A stretch of DNA of 64,000 nucleotides from positions 1 through 64,000 of the forward strand of contig NZ_JXMU01000020.1 of assembly GCF_001293565.1 (NCBI RefSeq), written 5' to 3'. This stretch comes from Ahrensia marina. GTDB taxonomy: Bacteria > Pseudomonadota > Alphaproteobacteria > Rhizobiales > Rhizobiaceae. Position numbers and translations under genes: made by a program. The stretch's first letter is position 1, and each line of letters opens with the position of its first letter. The notes under the pieces were generated by a model. It searched no databases, had not been told where the DNA came from, and saw nothing but the letters and a program-made list of their open reading frames with translations. Positions 7,291 to 16,327 of this stretch are shown here, piece by piece.

Positions 7291-10094
7291 TGTTCGGCTT
7301 GCCTCTCGCTTTTGCTGTACCTGCCGTTCTCTTCGGTCTCATTGCATTACCCGTTATCTGGTGGCTGTTGCGCTTGACCCCGCCAAAACCTGAAAGCGAA
7401 GTTTTCCCGCCATTGCGCATTTTGCAAAAACTGGTCAAACGCGAGGAAACACCGTCGAAAAGTCCTTGGTGGCTGACCTTACTGCGCCTGCTGCTGGCGG
7501 CTCTGGTGATTTTTGCGCTGGCACGTCCTTTGCTCAATCCGCAAACTGAAATCGCGCTTGAGGACGGCCCTCTTTTAATTATGGTCGACAACTCATGGGC
7601 ATCAGCCAGCGATTGGTCTGCACGCCAACGCACAGGCGCCGCGCTTATTCAATCAGCCGGTGAACGCGGTGTGCCCGTTGCGATCAGTCCAAGCGTATCA
7701 CCGCCCAATGCAACCATTACGCTGGTTGATGCGGCAACAGCCGCTGCATCATTTGCAACGCTTGAGCCGGTTGCCGCCGAACCAAACCGTGCGCAGGCAT
7801 TGAACCGTCTTTCCGAAGCCGCATCAGGCAGCGAAAATGCAACACTTGCAATCCTGAGCGATGGACTTGCTCAGGGCGAACAGGACAGCGCACTTGATTT
7901 CAACAGCAATGCAGTCGCCAAAACGCTGCTGTTTAATGGCGAAATTACACAGCTTGCCGCAGTCAGCGACGCACAGAACCGCACGGATGCGCTTGAAGCA
8001 ACGGTCATCCGTTCGCAAAATTCGCAGCTTGCTGACGAGATCAATGTCAATGCCATTGATGAAAAAGGCCGACTGCTCGGCACCGCAACAGCCTATTTCG
8101 AAGATGGTGCCAATGAAGCCGTTGCCGCTTTTGAAGTGCCGTTTGAATTGCGCAATGACATGGCGACATTGCGCGTTGAAAATCAGGCAAATGCGGCGGC
8201 GACCTATTTGCTTGACGAAAACAACCGCAGACGCCGTTTTGCGCTGTTCAGCGGTCTTGCCGGTGATGAAGCCCAGCCGCTCCTGTCGCCGCTTTATTAC
8301 ATCGAACGTGCCATCCAGCCCTATGCGGATATTGTGCGCCCGCGCACCAATGATTTAAGTGTCGATGTCCCTGAAATTTTAGAACAAGGCCCGGCCGTCA
8401 TCGTTATGGCCGATATCGGCGTTTTGCCGAATGTCGTCGAAGACCAAGTTGAAAACTGGATTGAGGCTGGCGGCACATTGGTGCGCTTTGCCGGTCCCCG
8501 TCTCGCCGCCTCGGCTGAGGTTGATCCGTTTTTGCCGGTCTCGCTGCGCAGCGGCGAGCGTGATCTTGGCGGCGCGTTGACATGGACAGAGCCACAAGTC
8601 GTTGCGCCTTTCTCTGCAACCGGTCCCTTTGCCGAGCTGGATGCGCCGCGTGACGTGACGGTTAACCGGCAATTGCTCGCCAATCCCGATGCGCAGCTTG
8701 CGGAAAAAACATGGGCAAGCCTTCAGGATGGCACACCGCTTGTCACCGGCGAACGGCGCGGACAAGGAACCATTGTCCTGTTCCATGTAACGGCCGAAGC
8801 TACATGGTCAAATTTACCCATCAGCGGCTCGTTCGTCGATATGTTGCGTAGGATTGCCGATATTTCCGCCAATACCGGTGCCAGCGAAATCGCCGCGCAA
8901 TCAACAGCAAGCGAAACCCTAGCACCTTTACGTATCGTGCGTAGCGACGGCGAACTGATCAGCCCGCCCGCCTTTGTTAAACCGCGCGATACAGGCAACT
9001 CGGCGGTAACGAACTATGAAAACCCTGCCGGACTTTACGGCACGCAAGACGCTTTTTCCGCACTTAACATTTTAAGTTCCGGCGCAGCCTTAACACCGTT
9101 TGTCATGCCCCAAACAGAAGCCACAGTAGAAACACTGCCCTATGCCGTTGCTGAGCAGACCGATTTAAGCGGCTGGCTATTCGCACTGGCATTCCTATTG
9201 CTTATCATCGACACATTGGCCATGCTTTGGATTAATGGACGTTTCAAACGCTCGTACAAAACGGCCAGTGCAAGCGCAGCTGTGCTTATCGCCATCACTG
9301 TTAGCGGCCTCATTCCAGACCCCGCTGTTGCGCAGGATGCCAAGCCCGGCGATGAATTACTGATCGAAAATCTCGATGCAACACGCATTGGCTATGTTCT
9401 GACAGGCCGTCAAGACACGGACAAAATCACAAAAGCAGGCATTTCCGGCATTAGCCGCTATCTGGAATCGCGCACAGCATTTGAGCCGAGTGATCCGGTC
9501 GGGCTTGATATCGAAACCGACGCGCTGGCCATCTATCCGCTTATCTATTTCCCGATTGATGCCAATGCAGACATGCCGAGCGACACGGCGATCGCCCGCC
9601 TTGATGCCTACATGCAAAGTGGCGGCACAATTCTATTTGATACCCGCGATCAGATCGGCGGTTCGTTTAATGCTGGGCAAAGCCCGGAAAACCAACGCTT
9701 GCGCGACATCATGCGCAACCTCAACGTGCCGCCTTTGGAGCCGGTCCCGGCTGATCACGTCCTGACGAAATCATTTTATATTCTGGACACTTTCCCCGGC
9801 ATTTATGACGGATCACCGCTTTGGGTTCAGGCCAGCACAGATGAAGAAGGTATAGACCGGCCAGTCCGGCGCGGTGACGGTGTGTCACCGGTGCTGATTA
9901 CCGGCAATGATCTGGCGGGCGCATGGGCACTCGATGAAGCAGGAAAGCCATTGCTGCCCATTGCATCAGGCAACCCGCTCCAGCGTATTTATGCGTTCCG
10001 CACCGGCGTGAACATCATGATGTATATGCTGACCGGAAACTACAAAGCCGATCAGGTTCACATCCCTGCTCTGCTTGAAAGATTGGGGCAATAA
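7290..10094 (+). CDS. BatA-like membrane protein with C-terminal DUF4159 domain
   Basis: A large membrane protein of 934 residues. It begins with the aerotolerance-regulator (BatA) N-terminal layout: one membrane helix at about 5-27 (FGLPLAFAVPAVLFGLIALP), a Pro-rich loop and a second helix at about 55-75. A VWA-like periplasmic or cytoplasmic region follows, then two more helices at about 628-650 and 658-680. The C-terminal part from about 695 to 930 is the DUF4159 domain (YPLIYFPID, GGTILFDTRDQ, PGIYDGSPLWV). The start is fixed by the TGATG overlap with DUF58; a longer in-frame extension inside DUF58 is rejected. Its role with the MoxR ATPase is unknown. The family appears widely in alphaproteobacteria. 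Confidence 0.87.
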   Translation: MFGLPLAFAVPAVLFGLIALPVIWWLLRLTPPKPESEVFPPLRILQKLVKREETPSKSPWWLTLLRLLLAALVIFALARPLLNPQTEIALEDGPLLIMVDNSWASASDWSARQRTGAALIQSAGERGVPVAISPSVSPPNATITLVDAATAAASFATLEPVAAEPNRAQALNRLSEAASGSENATLAILSDGLAQGEQDSALDFNSNAVAKTLLFNGEITQLAAVSDAQNRTDALEATVIRSQNSQLADEINVNAIDEKGRLLGTATAYFEDGANEAVAAFEVPFELRNDMATLRVENQANAAATYLLDENNRRRRFALFSGLAGDEAQPLLSPLYYIERAIQPYADIVRPRTNDLSVDVPEILEQGPAVIVMADIGVLPNVVEDQVENWIEAGGTLVRFAGPRLAASAEVDPFLPVSLRSGERDLGGALTWTEPQVVAPFSATGPFAELDAPRDVTVNRQLLANPDAQLAEKTWASLQDGTPLVTGERRGQGTIVLFHVTAEATWSNLPISGSFVDMLRRIADISANTGASEIAAQSTASETLAPLRIVRSDGELISPPAFVKPRDTGNSAVTNYENPAGLYGTQDAFSALNILSSGAALTPFVMPQTEATVETLPYAVAEQTDLSGWLFALAFLLLIIDTLAMLWINGRFKRSYKTASASAAVLIAITVSGLIPDPAVAQDAKPGDELLIENLDATRIGYVLTGRQDTDKITKAGISGISRYLESRTAFEPSDPVGLDIETDALAIYPLIYFPIDANADMPSDTAIARLDAYMQSGGTILFDTRDQIGGSFNAGQSPENQRLRDIMRNLNVPPLEPVPADHVLTKSFYILDTFPGIYDGSPLWVQASTDEEGIDRPVRRGDGVSPVLITGNDLAGAWALDEAGKPLLPIASGNPLQRIYAFRTGVNIMMYMLTGNYKADQVHIPALLERLGQ

Positions 10095-12182
10095 ATGACC
10101 AATTATTCCATTGCTTTTGATCCCTTTCTGCCTTGGCCCGTCATCTGGTTCGCGCTGGCGTTTGCCGTCTTATTGTCCGGCATCATTTTAGTGTTGCGTA
10201 CACGCGGCGGCGTGTTACGCGCATTGGCATTTCTGGCCCTTGCTGTCGCGCTTGCCAATCCGGTCATAAGTCAGGAAGACCGCACAGCATTGCCAACCAG
10301 CGTTGCGATCATTGTCGATCAAAGCCAAAGCCAGCGGCTGGATGGACGCACCGACACCACCGAACAAACGGTCGAACGCCTCACCGCCAATTTCGAGCGC
10401 TACGACCAGTTTGATGTCAGGGTCATTGAAACAGCCCGCGCTGAAAATGCGGATGCGCAAACACAGACAAGGCTTTTTGAAGCGCTGCGCTCTGTCTTTC
10501 GCGACGTGCCGCCCTCACGCATTGGCGGCGCTGTATTTGTGACCGACGGTCAGGTCCACGATGTCCCGAACATCAATGAAGCCCTGGGGTTTGATGCACC
10601 GGTTCACGCATTGATTACCGGCAGACCGGACGAATATGACCGCAAAATGCAATTGGTGGAGGCACCGCGTTTTGCAATCGTGGGCGATCCGGTTCAGGTC
10701 AGCTACCGCGTCGAACATCAAGGCGATGTCCCTGCCGGAAACGAAAGCGTCGAAGTTTCGATTTATCGCAATGGCGAATTACTGGCTGTGGAACAGGCGC
10801 TCGCCAACGAGACTTTTGAAGCCGAGATCGAACTCGACCGCTCCGGCAAGAATATCATCGAGTTTGCAACAGATGAAATTGATGGTGAGCTAACCGGCAA
10901 CAACAATCGCGCCGTGGTACGCATTGAAGGTATTCGCGAAAACCTGCGCGTATTGCTGGTGTCGGGAGAACCCCATTCGGGTGAACGCACATGGCGTAAT
11001 TTGCTGAAATCGGACGCATCGGTTGATCTTGTTCATTTTACAATTTTGCGACCGCCGGAAAAACAGGACGGCACACCGATCAATGAATTATCGCTGATCG
11101 CGTTTCCGACCCGCGAACTGTTCGTCGAGCGCATTGAGGATTTTGATCTGATCGTGTTTGACCGCTATCAAAACCGCAATGTGCTGCCGGTGCTCTATTA
11201 TGACTATATTGCAGAATATGTGCGCAATGGCGGCGCGTTGCTGATTGCCGCCGGCGGTGAATATGCAGGCGATTCATCTGTCGCACGCACGCCTTTGTTC
11301 AGCGCACTGCCTGCTGTGCCGACAGGTCAGGTGCAAATGGCCGGTTATTATCCGCGCATTAGCGATGACGGCAAACGGCATCCGGTCACACGCGATCTGC
11401 CGGGCGGCGCAAGCGAACCGCCCAATTGGGGACGCTGGTTCCGCACCGTTGACGTGCAGGATGTTGAAGGCACAACCATCATGCAGGCCGCCAACCAAAA
11501 ACCGCTTCTGGTTTTGGATGAATATGAGGAAGGCCGAGTCGGGCTGATGCTTTCCGATCACGGTTGGCTATGGGCGCGCGGCTTTGAAGGCGGCGGCCCC
11601 CATGTCAACTTATATCGCCGGCTGGCGCACTGGTTAATGAAAGAGCCGGACCTTGAGGCCGAGGCTTTAAGGGCAGAGCCGGATGGCCAGACGCTGAAAG
11701 TCACCCGCCAGACAATGGCCGATGCCGCAGATCCGGTAACCATCATCGCGCCTGATGGGCAGGAAATAATTCTGGAATTACAAAAGACTGATGAAGGGTT
11801 GTTTGAAGGCAGCTATGAAACCGGCCAGATCGGACTGTTCGAAATATCCGATGCCACGCAATCAACGCTGTCTCACATCGGTCCGATTGATGCGCCCGAA
11901 TTTCGCGATATGATTTCAACAACGGGCATTTTGGAGCCTTATTTGAATGAAGCACGCGGCGATACACGCCGTTTGCTAAATGATAATGGCGATATCAGCG
12001 TACCCAATATTTTGCCGATCCGCAGCAATGTTGAAACCGCCGGCCGCGACTGGATCGGTTTTAAAATGACGCAGGAAACAGAACTGCGCGGCATCAACCG
12101 CCAAGGCGTATTTGCAGGCTTCCTCGGCCTCGCACTGCTCCTGCTTGCCTTCAGCGCGATGTGGTACCGCGAGGGCAAATAA
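10095..12182 (+). CDS. VWA-like / glutamine-amidotransferase-like membrane protein of the MoxR operon
   Basis: A 695-residue protein with two N-terminal membrane helices (about 13-33 and 38-58), a long soluble region and one C-terminal helix (about 670-690, GVFAGFLGLALLLLAF). The soluble part starts with a VWA-like strand and D-x-S pattern (VAIIVDQSQSQ, about 72-82) and later has a class I amidotransferase-like fold signature (NGGALLIAAGGEYAG, about 375-390) without a clear catalytic Cys. It begins immediately after the DUF4159 gene, so it is the last gene of the MoxR-DUF58-DUF4159 operon. Together the set resembles a membrane complex serviced by the MoxR ATPase. Function unknown. It abuts the convergent GNAT gene. 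Confidence 0.85.
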   Translation: MTNYSIAFDPFLPWPVIWFALAFAVLLSGIILVLRTRGGVLRALAFLALAVALANPVISQEDRTALPTSVAIIVDQSQSQRLDGRTDTTEQTVERLTANFERYDQFDVRVIETARAENADAQTQTRLFEALRSVFRDVPPSRIGGAVFVTDGQVHDVPNINEALGFDAPVHALITGRPDEYDRKMQLVEAPRFAIVGDPVQVSYRVEHQGDVPAGNESVEVSIYRNGELLAVEQALANETFEAEIELDRSGKNIIEFATDEIDGELTGNNNRAVVRIEGIRENLRVLLVSGEPHSGERTWRNLLKSDASVDLVHFTILRPPEKQDGTPINELSLIAFPTRELFVERIEDFDLIVFDRYQNRNVLPVLYYDYIAEYVRNGGALLIAAGGEYAGDSSVARTPLFSALPAVPTGQVQMAGYYPRISDDGKRHPVTRDLPGGASEPPNWGRWFRTVDVQDVEGTTIMQAANQKPLLVLDEYEEGRVGLMLSDHGWLWARGFEGGGPHVNLYRRLAHWLMKEPDLEAEALRAEPDGQTLKVTRQTMADAADPVTIIAPDGQEIILELQKTDEGLFEGSYETGQIGLFEISDATQSTLSHIGPIDAPEFRDMISTTGILEPYLNEARGDTRRLLNDNGDISVPNILPIRSNVETAGRDWIGFKMTQETELRGINRQGVFAGFLGLALLLLAFSAMWYREGK

Positions 12183-12740
12183 TCAGTCCGGCAAAATGTC
12201 GCTGTGTGATACAAGACCGGCCATCTGCGACGGGTCAAAGCCGCCAAGCGGGCAAACCAGCAACCGGTTAAGGTCCACCGGACCGGGCATGAGAACATTG
12301 CGTTTGGCCACAACATCAAATCCGAGCGGGCCGTAATAAGGCTGATCACCCACAAGCATCACATAGGCGGCATTGGCCTGCTTTGCCGCCTCTATACATT
12401 TGGCAACAAGCGCCTTGCCAATGCCCTGTTTTTGCAAATTTGGCATCACGCAAAGCGGACCAAGCAGCAATCCCTTGGAGCGGCTGACCGATGTTGTAAT
12501 CCACGTCAGACGCACACTGGCGATCATTTCACCATCCGGTCGCGTTGCCACAAATGACAATGCCGCATCATGCCCGCCCTGCTCACGCACACGAAATGCG
12601 GCGCGTGTAAATCGGCCCGGTCCAAACACAGTTTGATGCAAATGTTCGATAGCCTGACCGTGGTCTTCCGTTTCAATCGAAATTTCGAATGACGGAGCTG
12701 AGGCGTGGTTTGCCAACGAGGCAGAGGATTGTTGTTTCAT
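12183..12740 (-). CDS. GNAT family N-acetyltransferase (YhbS-like)
   Basis: A 185-residue GNAT acetyltransferase. The CoA-binding motif A reads LLGPLCVMPNLQKQGIGKALV (in pieces L-x-V-x-P-x-x-Q-x-x-G-I-G), followed by the YhbS-type tail with MLVGDQPYYGPLGFD at about residues 130-145. The acetyl acceptor is not predictable. Its stop codon abuts the end of the 10095-12182 gene. A 258-base gap separates its start from the divergent GST gene. The gap contains an imperfect palindrome (ATCGTCG...CGACGAT, 12806-12825) of unknown role. Confidence 0.87.
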   Translation of the reverse strand: MKQQSSASLANHASAPSFEISIETEDHGQAIEHLHQTVFGPGRFTRAAFRVREQGGHDAALSFVATRPDGEMIASVRLTWITTSVSRSKGLLLGPLCVMPNLQKQGIGKALVAKCIEAAKQANAAYVMLVGDQPYYGPLGFDVVAKRNVLMPGPVDLNRLLVCPLGGFDPSQMAGLVSHSDILPD

Positions 12741-12998
12741 GGGAAATCCAAAAATTAAAAGCGCACAGGAAAAATGCCCTCAAACAGGCACAGAGATTTT
12801 TTCCTATCGTCGTCGGAGCGACGATGTATGTTCAGCTTTTAAAATCATGATCTTCCGGTAGCACCAGTTCACCCGATCGTAAAGATACTTTTTTACCAAG
12901 CCGCTTTTTAGAAGTTACGCACTGTTCACATATTTCCCCATGATTGATGCGACTGTTCGCTCTAGATATACAATAAAGCAAACAATAAGGAGGCCACG

Positions 12999-13976
12999 AT
13001 GGGCTTGTTAATCGACGGCGAATGGCACGATAAATGGTATGATACAAAATCCAGCGGCGGACGTTTTGAGCGCAAAGCAGCCAGCTTTCGCAACTGGGTA
13101 ACGGCAGATGGTTCGGCCGGTCCATCCGGCGAAGGCGGCTTTAAAGCAGAAGCAGACCGCTACCATCTTTATGTATCTCTCGCCTGCCCTTGGGCGCACC
13201 GCACTTTAATTTTCAGAAAGCTTAAAAAGCTCGAAGACCTTATTTCAGTATCGGTGGTGCATCATTTCATGGGTTCTGATGGCTGGACGTTCAAGACCGA
13301 TGACGCAGCAAAAGGCGACGATCTTTTCGGGTCTGAATTTCTGCGCGAAATTTATTTGAAAGCACAACCGGATGTGACAACACGCGTTACTGTGCCGGTT
13401 TTGTGGGACAATAAAAACAATACGATTGTTTCCAATGAATCATCGGAAATCATTCGCATGTTCAATACGGCCTTTAATGAGATTACCGGCGATGACAGCG
13501 ATTATTATCCGGAAGAATTGCGCAGCGGCATCGATGAGATCAATGAGCGCGTTTACAACACACTCAATAATGGCGTCTATCGCTCCGGTTTTGCCACAAC
13601 GCAGGATGCCTATGAAGAGGCAGTATATCCGCTGTTTGAAACTCTGGACATGCTGGAAGAACGGCTCAGCACAAACCGTTATTTGATGGACGACAAGATT
13701 ACGGAAGCTGACTGGCGCCTGTTCACCACGCTGGTGCGTTTTGATCCGGTTTATTTCGGCCATTTCAAATGTAACATCCGCCGGATTGTCGATTACCCGA
13801 ATATCTGGAACTACACCAAAGAGCTTTACCAGCATAAAAATGTTGCCGAGACCGTGAACATGCATCACATCAAAGCGCATTATTACGCCAGCCATGAAAC
13901 GGTCAATCCGACGCGCATCATTCCGGTTGGCCCTGACGTTGATTTTTCAGAAGCACACGACCGAGACAGGCTCTAA
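12999..13976 (+). CDS. Glutathionyl-hydroquinone reductase (xi-class glutathione S-transferase)
   Basis: A 325-residue omega/xi-type glutathione transferase. The catalytic motif is YVSLACPWAHR with nucleophilic C63, diagnostic of glutathionyl-hydroquinone reductases (YqjG/PcpF), which remove glutathione from glutathionylated hydroquinones. The N-terminal extension and the C-terminal helical domain, with the LFTTLVRFDPVYFGHFKCN segment, match the family and length. It has a near-perfect AAGGAGG ribosome site eight bases before the ATG and a plausible -10 (TATACAAT) upstream. It ends one base before the convergent Nudix gene. The physiological substrate here is inferred. Confidence 0.92.
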   Translation: MGLLIDGEWHDKWYDTKSSGGRFERKAASFRNWVTADGSAGPSGEGGFKAEADRYHLYVSLACPWAHRTLIFRKLKKLEDLISVSVVHHFMGSDGWTFKTDDAAKGDDLFGSEFLREIYLKAQPDVTTRVTVPVLWDNKNNTIVSNESSEIIRMFNTAFNEITGDDSDYYPEELRSGIDEINERVYNTLNNGVYRSGFATTQDAYEEAVYPLFETLDMLEERLSTNRYLMDDKITEADWRLFTTLVRFDPVYFGHFKCNIRRIVDYPNIWNYTKELYQHKNVAETVNMHHIKAHYYASHETVNPTRIIPVGPDVDFSEAHDRDRL

Positions 13977-14426
13977 CTACCAATATTTGGAAATTGCCGC
14001 GCCTTTTGTAATTTCTGCCAGACGGTCACGCACGCCTTGGGTCGTTTCCGCTGGCAGATCATTGGGCGCAAACCATCCAAGCTCGGCGATTTCGCCGGCT
14101 TGTTTCTTCAAATTGCCGGAAAAATTGGAAAAAATATAAACCGCCACATGGTCACGCTTCGTCACTTTGCGGTTTAGATAAAGGCCAAACAATCTTCCCG
14201 CTTCACGTGCCGATAAACCGGTTTCTTCTTCAAGCTCGCGCAGCACCGCATCCTGGCAGGTTTCACCACTGTCAACACCGCCGCCCGGAAAGTGCCATCC
14301 ATTCACATAGGTATGACGCACCAGTAACACACGGTTTTGATCGTCAATCACAACGGCGCGTACACCGAGCGTCATTGGCCGCGATAACAAAAACCAAATA
14401 TGATACAATTGCGTTTTAATGGACAT
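13977..14426 (-). CDS. Nudix hydrolase
   Basis: A 149-residue Nudix protein with the box GGGVDSGETCQDAVLRELEEETG at about residues 52-74 (catalytic REL-x-EE-x-G present). The family hydrolyses nucleoside diphosphates linked to another moiety; the substrate is not clear. The reading frame continues upstream to 14459. The ATG at 14426 has an AAAGG site at good distance, while the upstream candidates have none, so the shorter form is reported. It converges on the GST gene and is divergent from the metallophosphoesterase across about 90 bases that probably hold both promoters. Confidence 0.87.
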   Translation of the reverse strand: MSIKTQLYHIWFLLSRPMTLGVRAVVIDDQNRVLLVRHTYVNGWHFPGGGVDSGETCQDAVLRELEEETGLSAREAGRLFGLYLNRKVTKRDHVAVYIFSNFSGNLKKQAGEIAELGWFAPNDLPAETTQGVRDRLAEITKGAAISKYW

Positions 14427-14516
14427 GACGCCTTTATGCATAAATGCGCATGGAAACAAAATTAAATTTTGCGCAAAGCGTTTACGGCTTGCCCATTAGG
14501 CGCTAGCTAATAGTGA

Positions 14517-15428
14517 ATGGGCTTTACTCTTGCACACATTTCCGATGTTCATCTTGGACCTTTACCGAAAACCAAGCTGCGCGAATTAGCCAGTAAACGC
14601 ATCACTGGTTACATCAATTGGCGGCGTAACCGCGCCAGCAATTTGGGTACCGCCGCTCTTAACAGTCTGGTTGGGGAGCTTGCCCGCGATAATGCGGACC
14701 ATCTGGCCATTACCGGCGATCTGATCAATATCGGTCTGGACGCGGAGGTGGTAGCAGCGGCTGAATGGCTGCGGGACAATTTTGACCCTGTCGAAACTAC
14801 CGTTGTTCCCGGCAATCATGATGCCTATATCGCCGGTACCCTTGCCAAGGCCATCAAGGCTTGGTGGCCCTATATGACCAATGACGATCAGAAGAACTAC
14901 GTTAAAGGCGAAACGTTCCCGTTTTTGCGTGTACGCGAGAACGTGGCGATCATTGGTGTTTCCAGTGCCGTGGCAACGCCGGCTTTTGTCGCTGCGGGTC
15001 GTTTTGGTAAACGCCAGTCAGTCAAGCTCATCAATCTTCTGGAACAAACACGCAAAGCGGGATTGTTTCGTGTCGTATTGATCCACCATCCGCCCGTGCG
15101 TAACGCGACCCCGCCGCAGAAGCGGCTATACGGCATAGGGCTGTTTCAAGATGTTATACGTGAATATGGCGCGGAACTCGTATTGCACGGCCACACCCAT
15201 TTGCCACAACGCCATATGATTGAAGGCCCGGAAGGTGCCAAAGTGCCGGTAATCGGTGTTCCGTCTGCCAGCCAAAGCGGCGGTGGCCGCAAACCGGCCG
15301 CCACCTACAACCGCTTTGTCATTTCCGGCGCACCTGACCATTGGCACTGCACGTTGACCTCGCACAGCGTCAATTCTGCAACTTCTGCAACATTTGATGT
15401 TACGGACAGCCGCACGCTTTACGGCTAA
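14517..15428 (+). CDS. Calcineurin-like metallophosphoesterase
   Basis: A 303-residue metallophosphoesterase of the Icc/CpdA-like type. All metal-binding motifs are present: D-x-H (ISDVHLG, about 9-15), GD (TGDLIN, about 65-70), GNHD (about 99-102) and HGHTH (about 226-230). Such enzymes hydrolyse phosphomono- or diesters such as cAMP, UDP-diacylglucosamine or CDP-alcohols. The neighbourhood does not point to one substrate. No signal peptide is visible, so it is cytoplasmic. The downstream gene is convergent with a three-base gap. Confidence 0.9.
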   Translation: MGFTLAHISDVHLGPLPKTKLRELASKRITGYINWRRNRASNLGTAALNSLVGELARDNADHLAITGDLINIGLDAEVVAAAEWLRDNFDPVETTVVPGNHDAYIAGTLAKAIKAWWPYMTNDDQKNYVKGETFPFLRVRENVAIIGVSSAVATPAFVAAGRFGKRQSVKLINLLEQTRKAGLFRVVLIHHPPVRNATPPQKRLYGIGLFQDVIREYGAELVLHGHTHLPQRHMIEGPEGAKVPVIGVPSASQSGGGRKPAATYNRFVISGAPDHWHCTLTSHSVNSATSATFDVTDSRTLYG

Positions 15429-15431
15429 ATT

Positions 15432-16112
15432 TTAGCTTATTGTGCCGAATATCGCATCGCGGTAAGCCAGAAGAAACGTTCCGCCAATAACGAACAAGGC
15501 AATCAAAAACCAGCCAATGCGACTGGCGGATGTTTTGCTCGCGCGGTCCTTGGCAGCCATTGGCACTTCTTCGACGTCACTGCCCTTCTCTTGCCGCACA
15601 TCACCGGCAGGGATTGCAGTGCTTTCATCCGCTTCAGCTTTATCTGTCTGCGGTGCCTCGTCATCACCGGCCTGTTCGCGATAGGAAATATCATCGCCCG
15701 CAAATGCCAGTTCACGCTCATAAATGCGCTCGGCAATATATTTGGTAACGGCCTGCACTATCGGTTCGATCTCGGTGCCTTCCGCAAGCGTCAGACGCCC
15801 AAGGCGGCTATCACGGACAAAACGGTATTGCCGCCTGTCTTTACCCATCATCACATGCGCGGTGGCATCAATCCACAAACGCGGTTGCAGTCCCGAAGAA
15901 ATCGCAAAATCAAAGCGCTCATCACTCAGCGGCACTTCGTCAAAGACAGGTTTAAGCTCTTGCGCCAAAAGCTCGAGGCGTGCGCGATCCGCCTCCTTCA
16001 TGTCGACAACGATATCGCCGCGTTCCGCAGAAGCGATTTTTATATCACGCACTGCATCGACAAGAGTGCTTTTGGGTGCGTTTTTCACGCGGTCAGGTCG
16101 ATCAAAGGCCAT
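15432..16112 (-). CDS. Hypothetical protein with C-terminal membrane anchor
   Basis: A 226-residue protein with a soluble N-terminal part, an acidic, probably disordered linker (about 150-190, rich in D, E, A) and one C-terminal hydrophobic helix (about 200-220, IGWFLIALFVIGGTFLLAY). That layout makes it a tail-anchored inner-membrane protein. No named domain is recognised. The frame is open to 16178, but the ATG at 16112 is preceded by GGAG seven bases upstream and gives a charged MAFDRPDRVKN start, so it is preferred. It lies downstream of leuA, separated by the leuA terminator. Function unknown. Confidence 0.75.
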   Translation of the reverse strand: MAFDRPDRVKNAPKSTLVDAVRDIKIASAERGDIVVDMKEADRARLELLAQELKPVFDEVPLSDERFDFAISSGLQPRLWIDATAHVMMGKDRRQYRFVRDSRLGRLTLAEGTEIEPIVQAVTKYIAERIYERELAFAGDDISYREQAGDDEAPQTDKAEADESTAIPAGDVRQEKGSDVEEVPMAAKDRASKTSASRIGWFLIALFVIGGTFLLAYRDAIFGTIS

Positions 16113-16260
16113 TTTTGGCTCCAAATACGCTAAACTAATTATTAACCATAATTTGGGGCGGGTTTGAGGTTCTTGCAAGGGAAATGATCATTTGAGCGCC
16201 GATACACCCAACATTGCTGCCAATTAGTCCTCAAAATGCCGGTTTCGGCCTGCGCAAATG

Positions 16261-16303
16261 CAAAAACGGACATGAAACCCGTTTACTGAGTCTCATGCCC
16301 GTT
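16261..16303 (-). terminator. Rho-independent terminator of leuA
   Basis: On the minus strand an ACGG-x-CATGA arm pairs with a TCATG-x-CCGT arm across a loop of about 15 bases, and the hairpin is followed by five T residues. It lies 25-65 bases beyond the leuA stop codon. Confidence 0.75.
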
Positions 16304-16327
16304 CTTCTGTTTAACTTCGCGTTTCAA

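Noticed and set aside
12806-12825. ATCGTCG/CGACGAT palindrome upstream of the GST gene as a terminator
   Set aside because: There is no T-run on either strand and no gene for it to end. It could be an operator, but nothing supports that.
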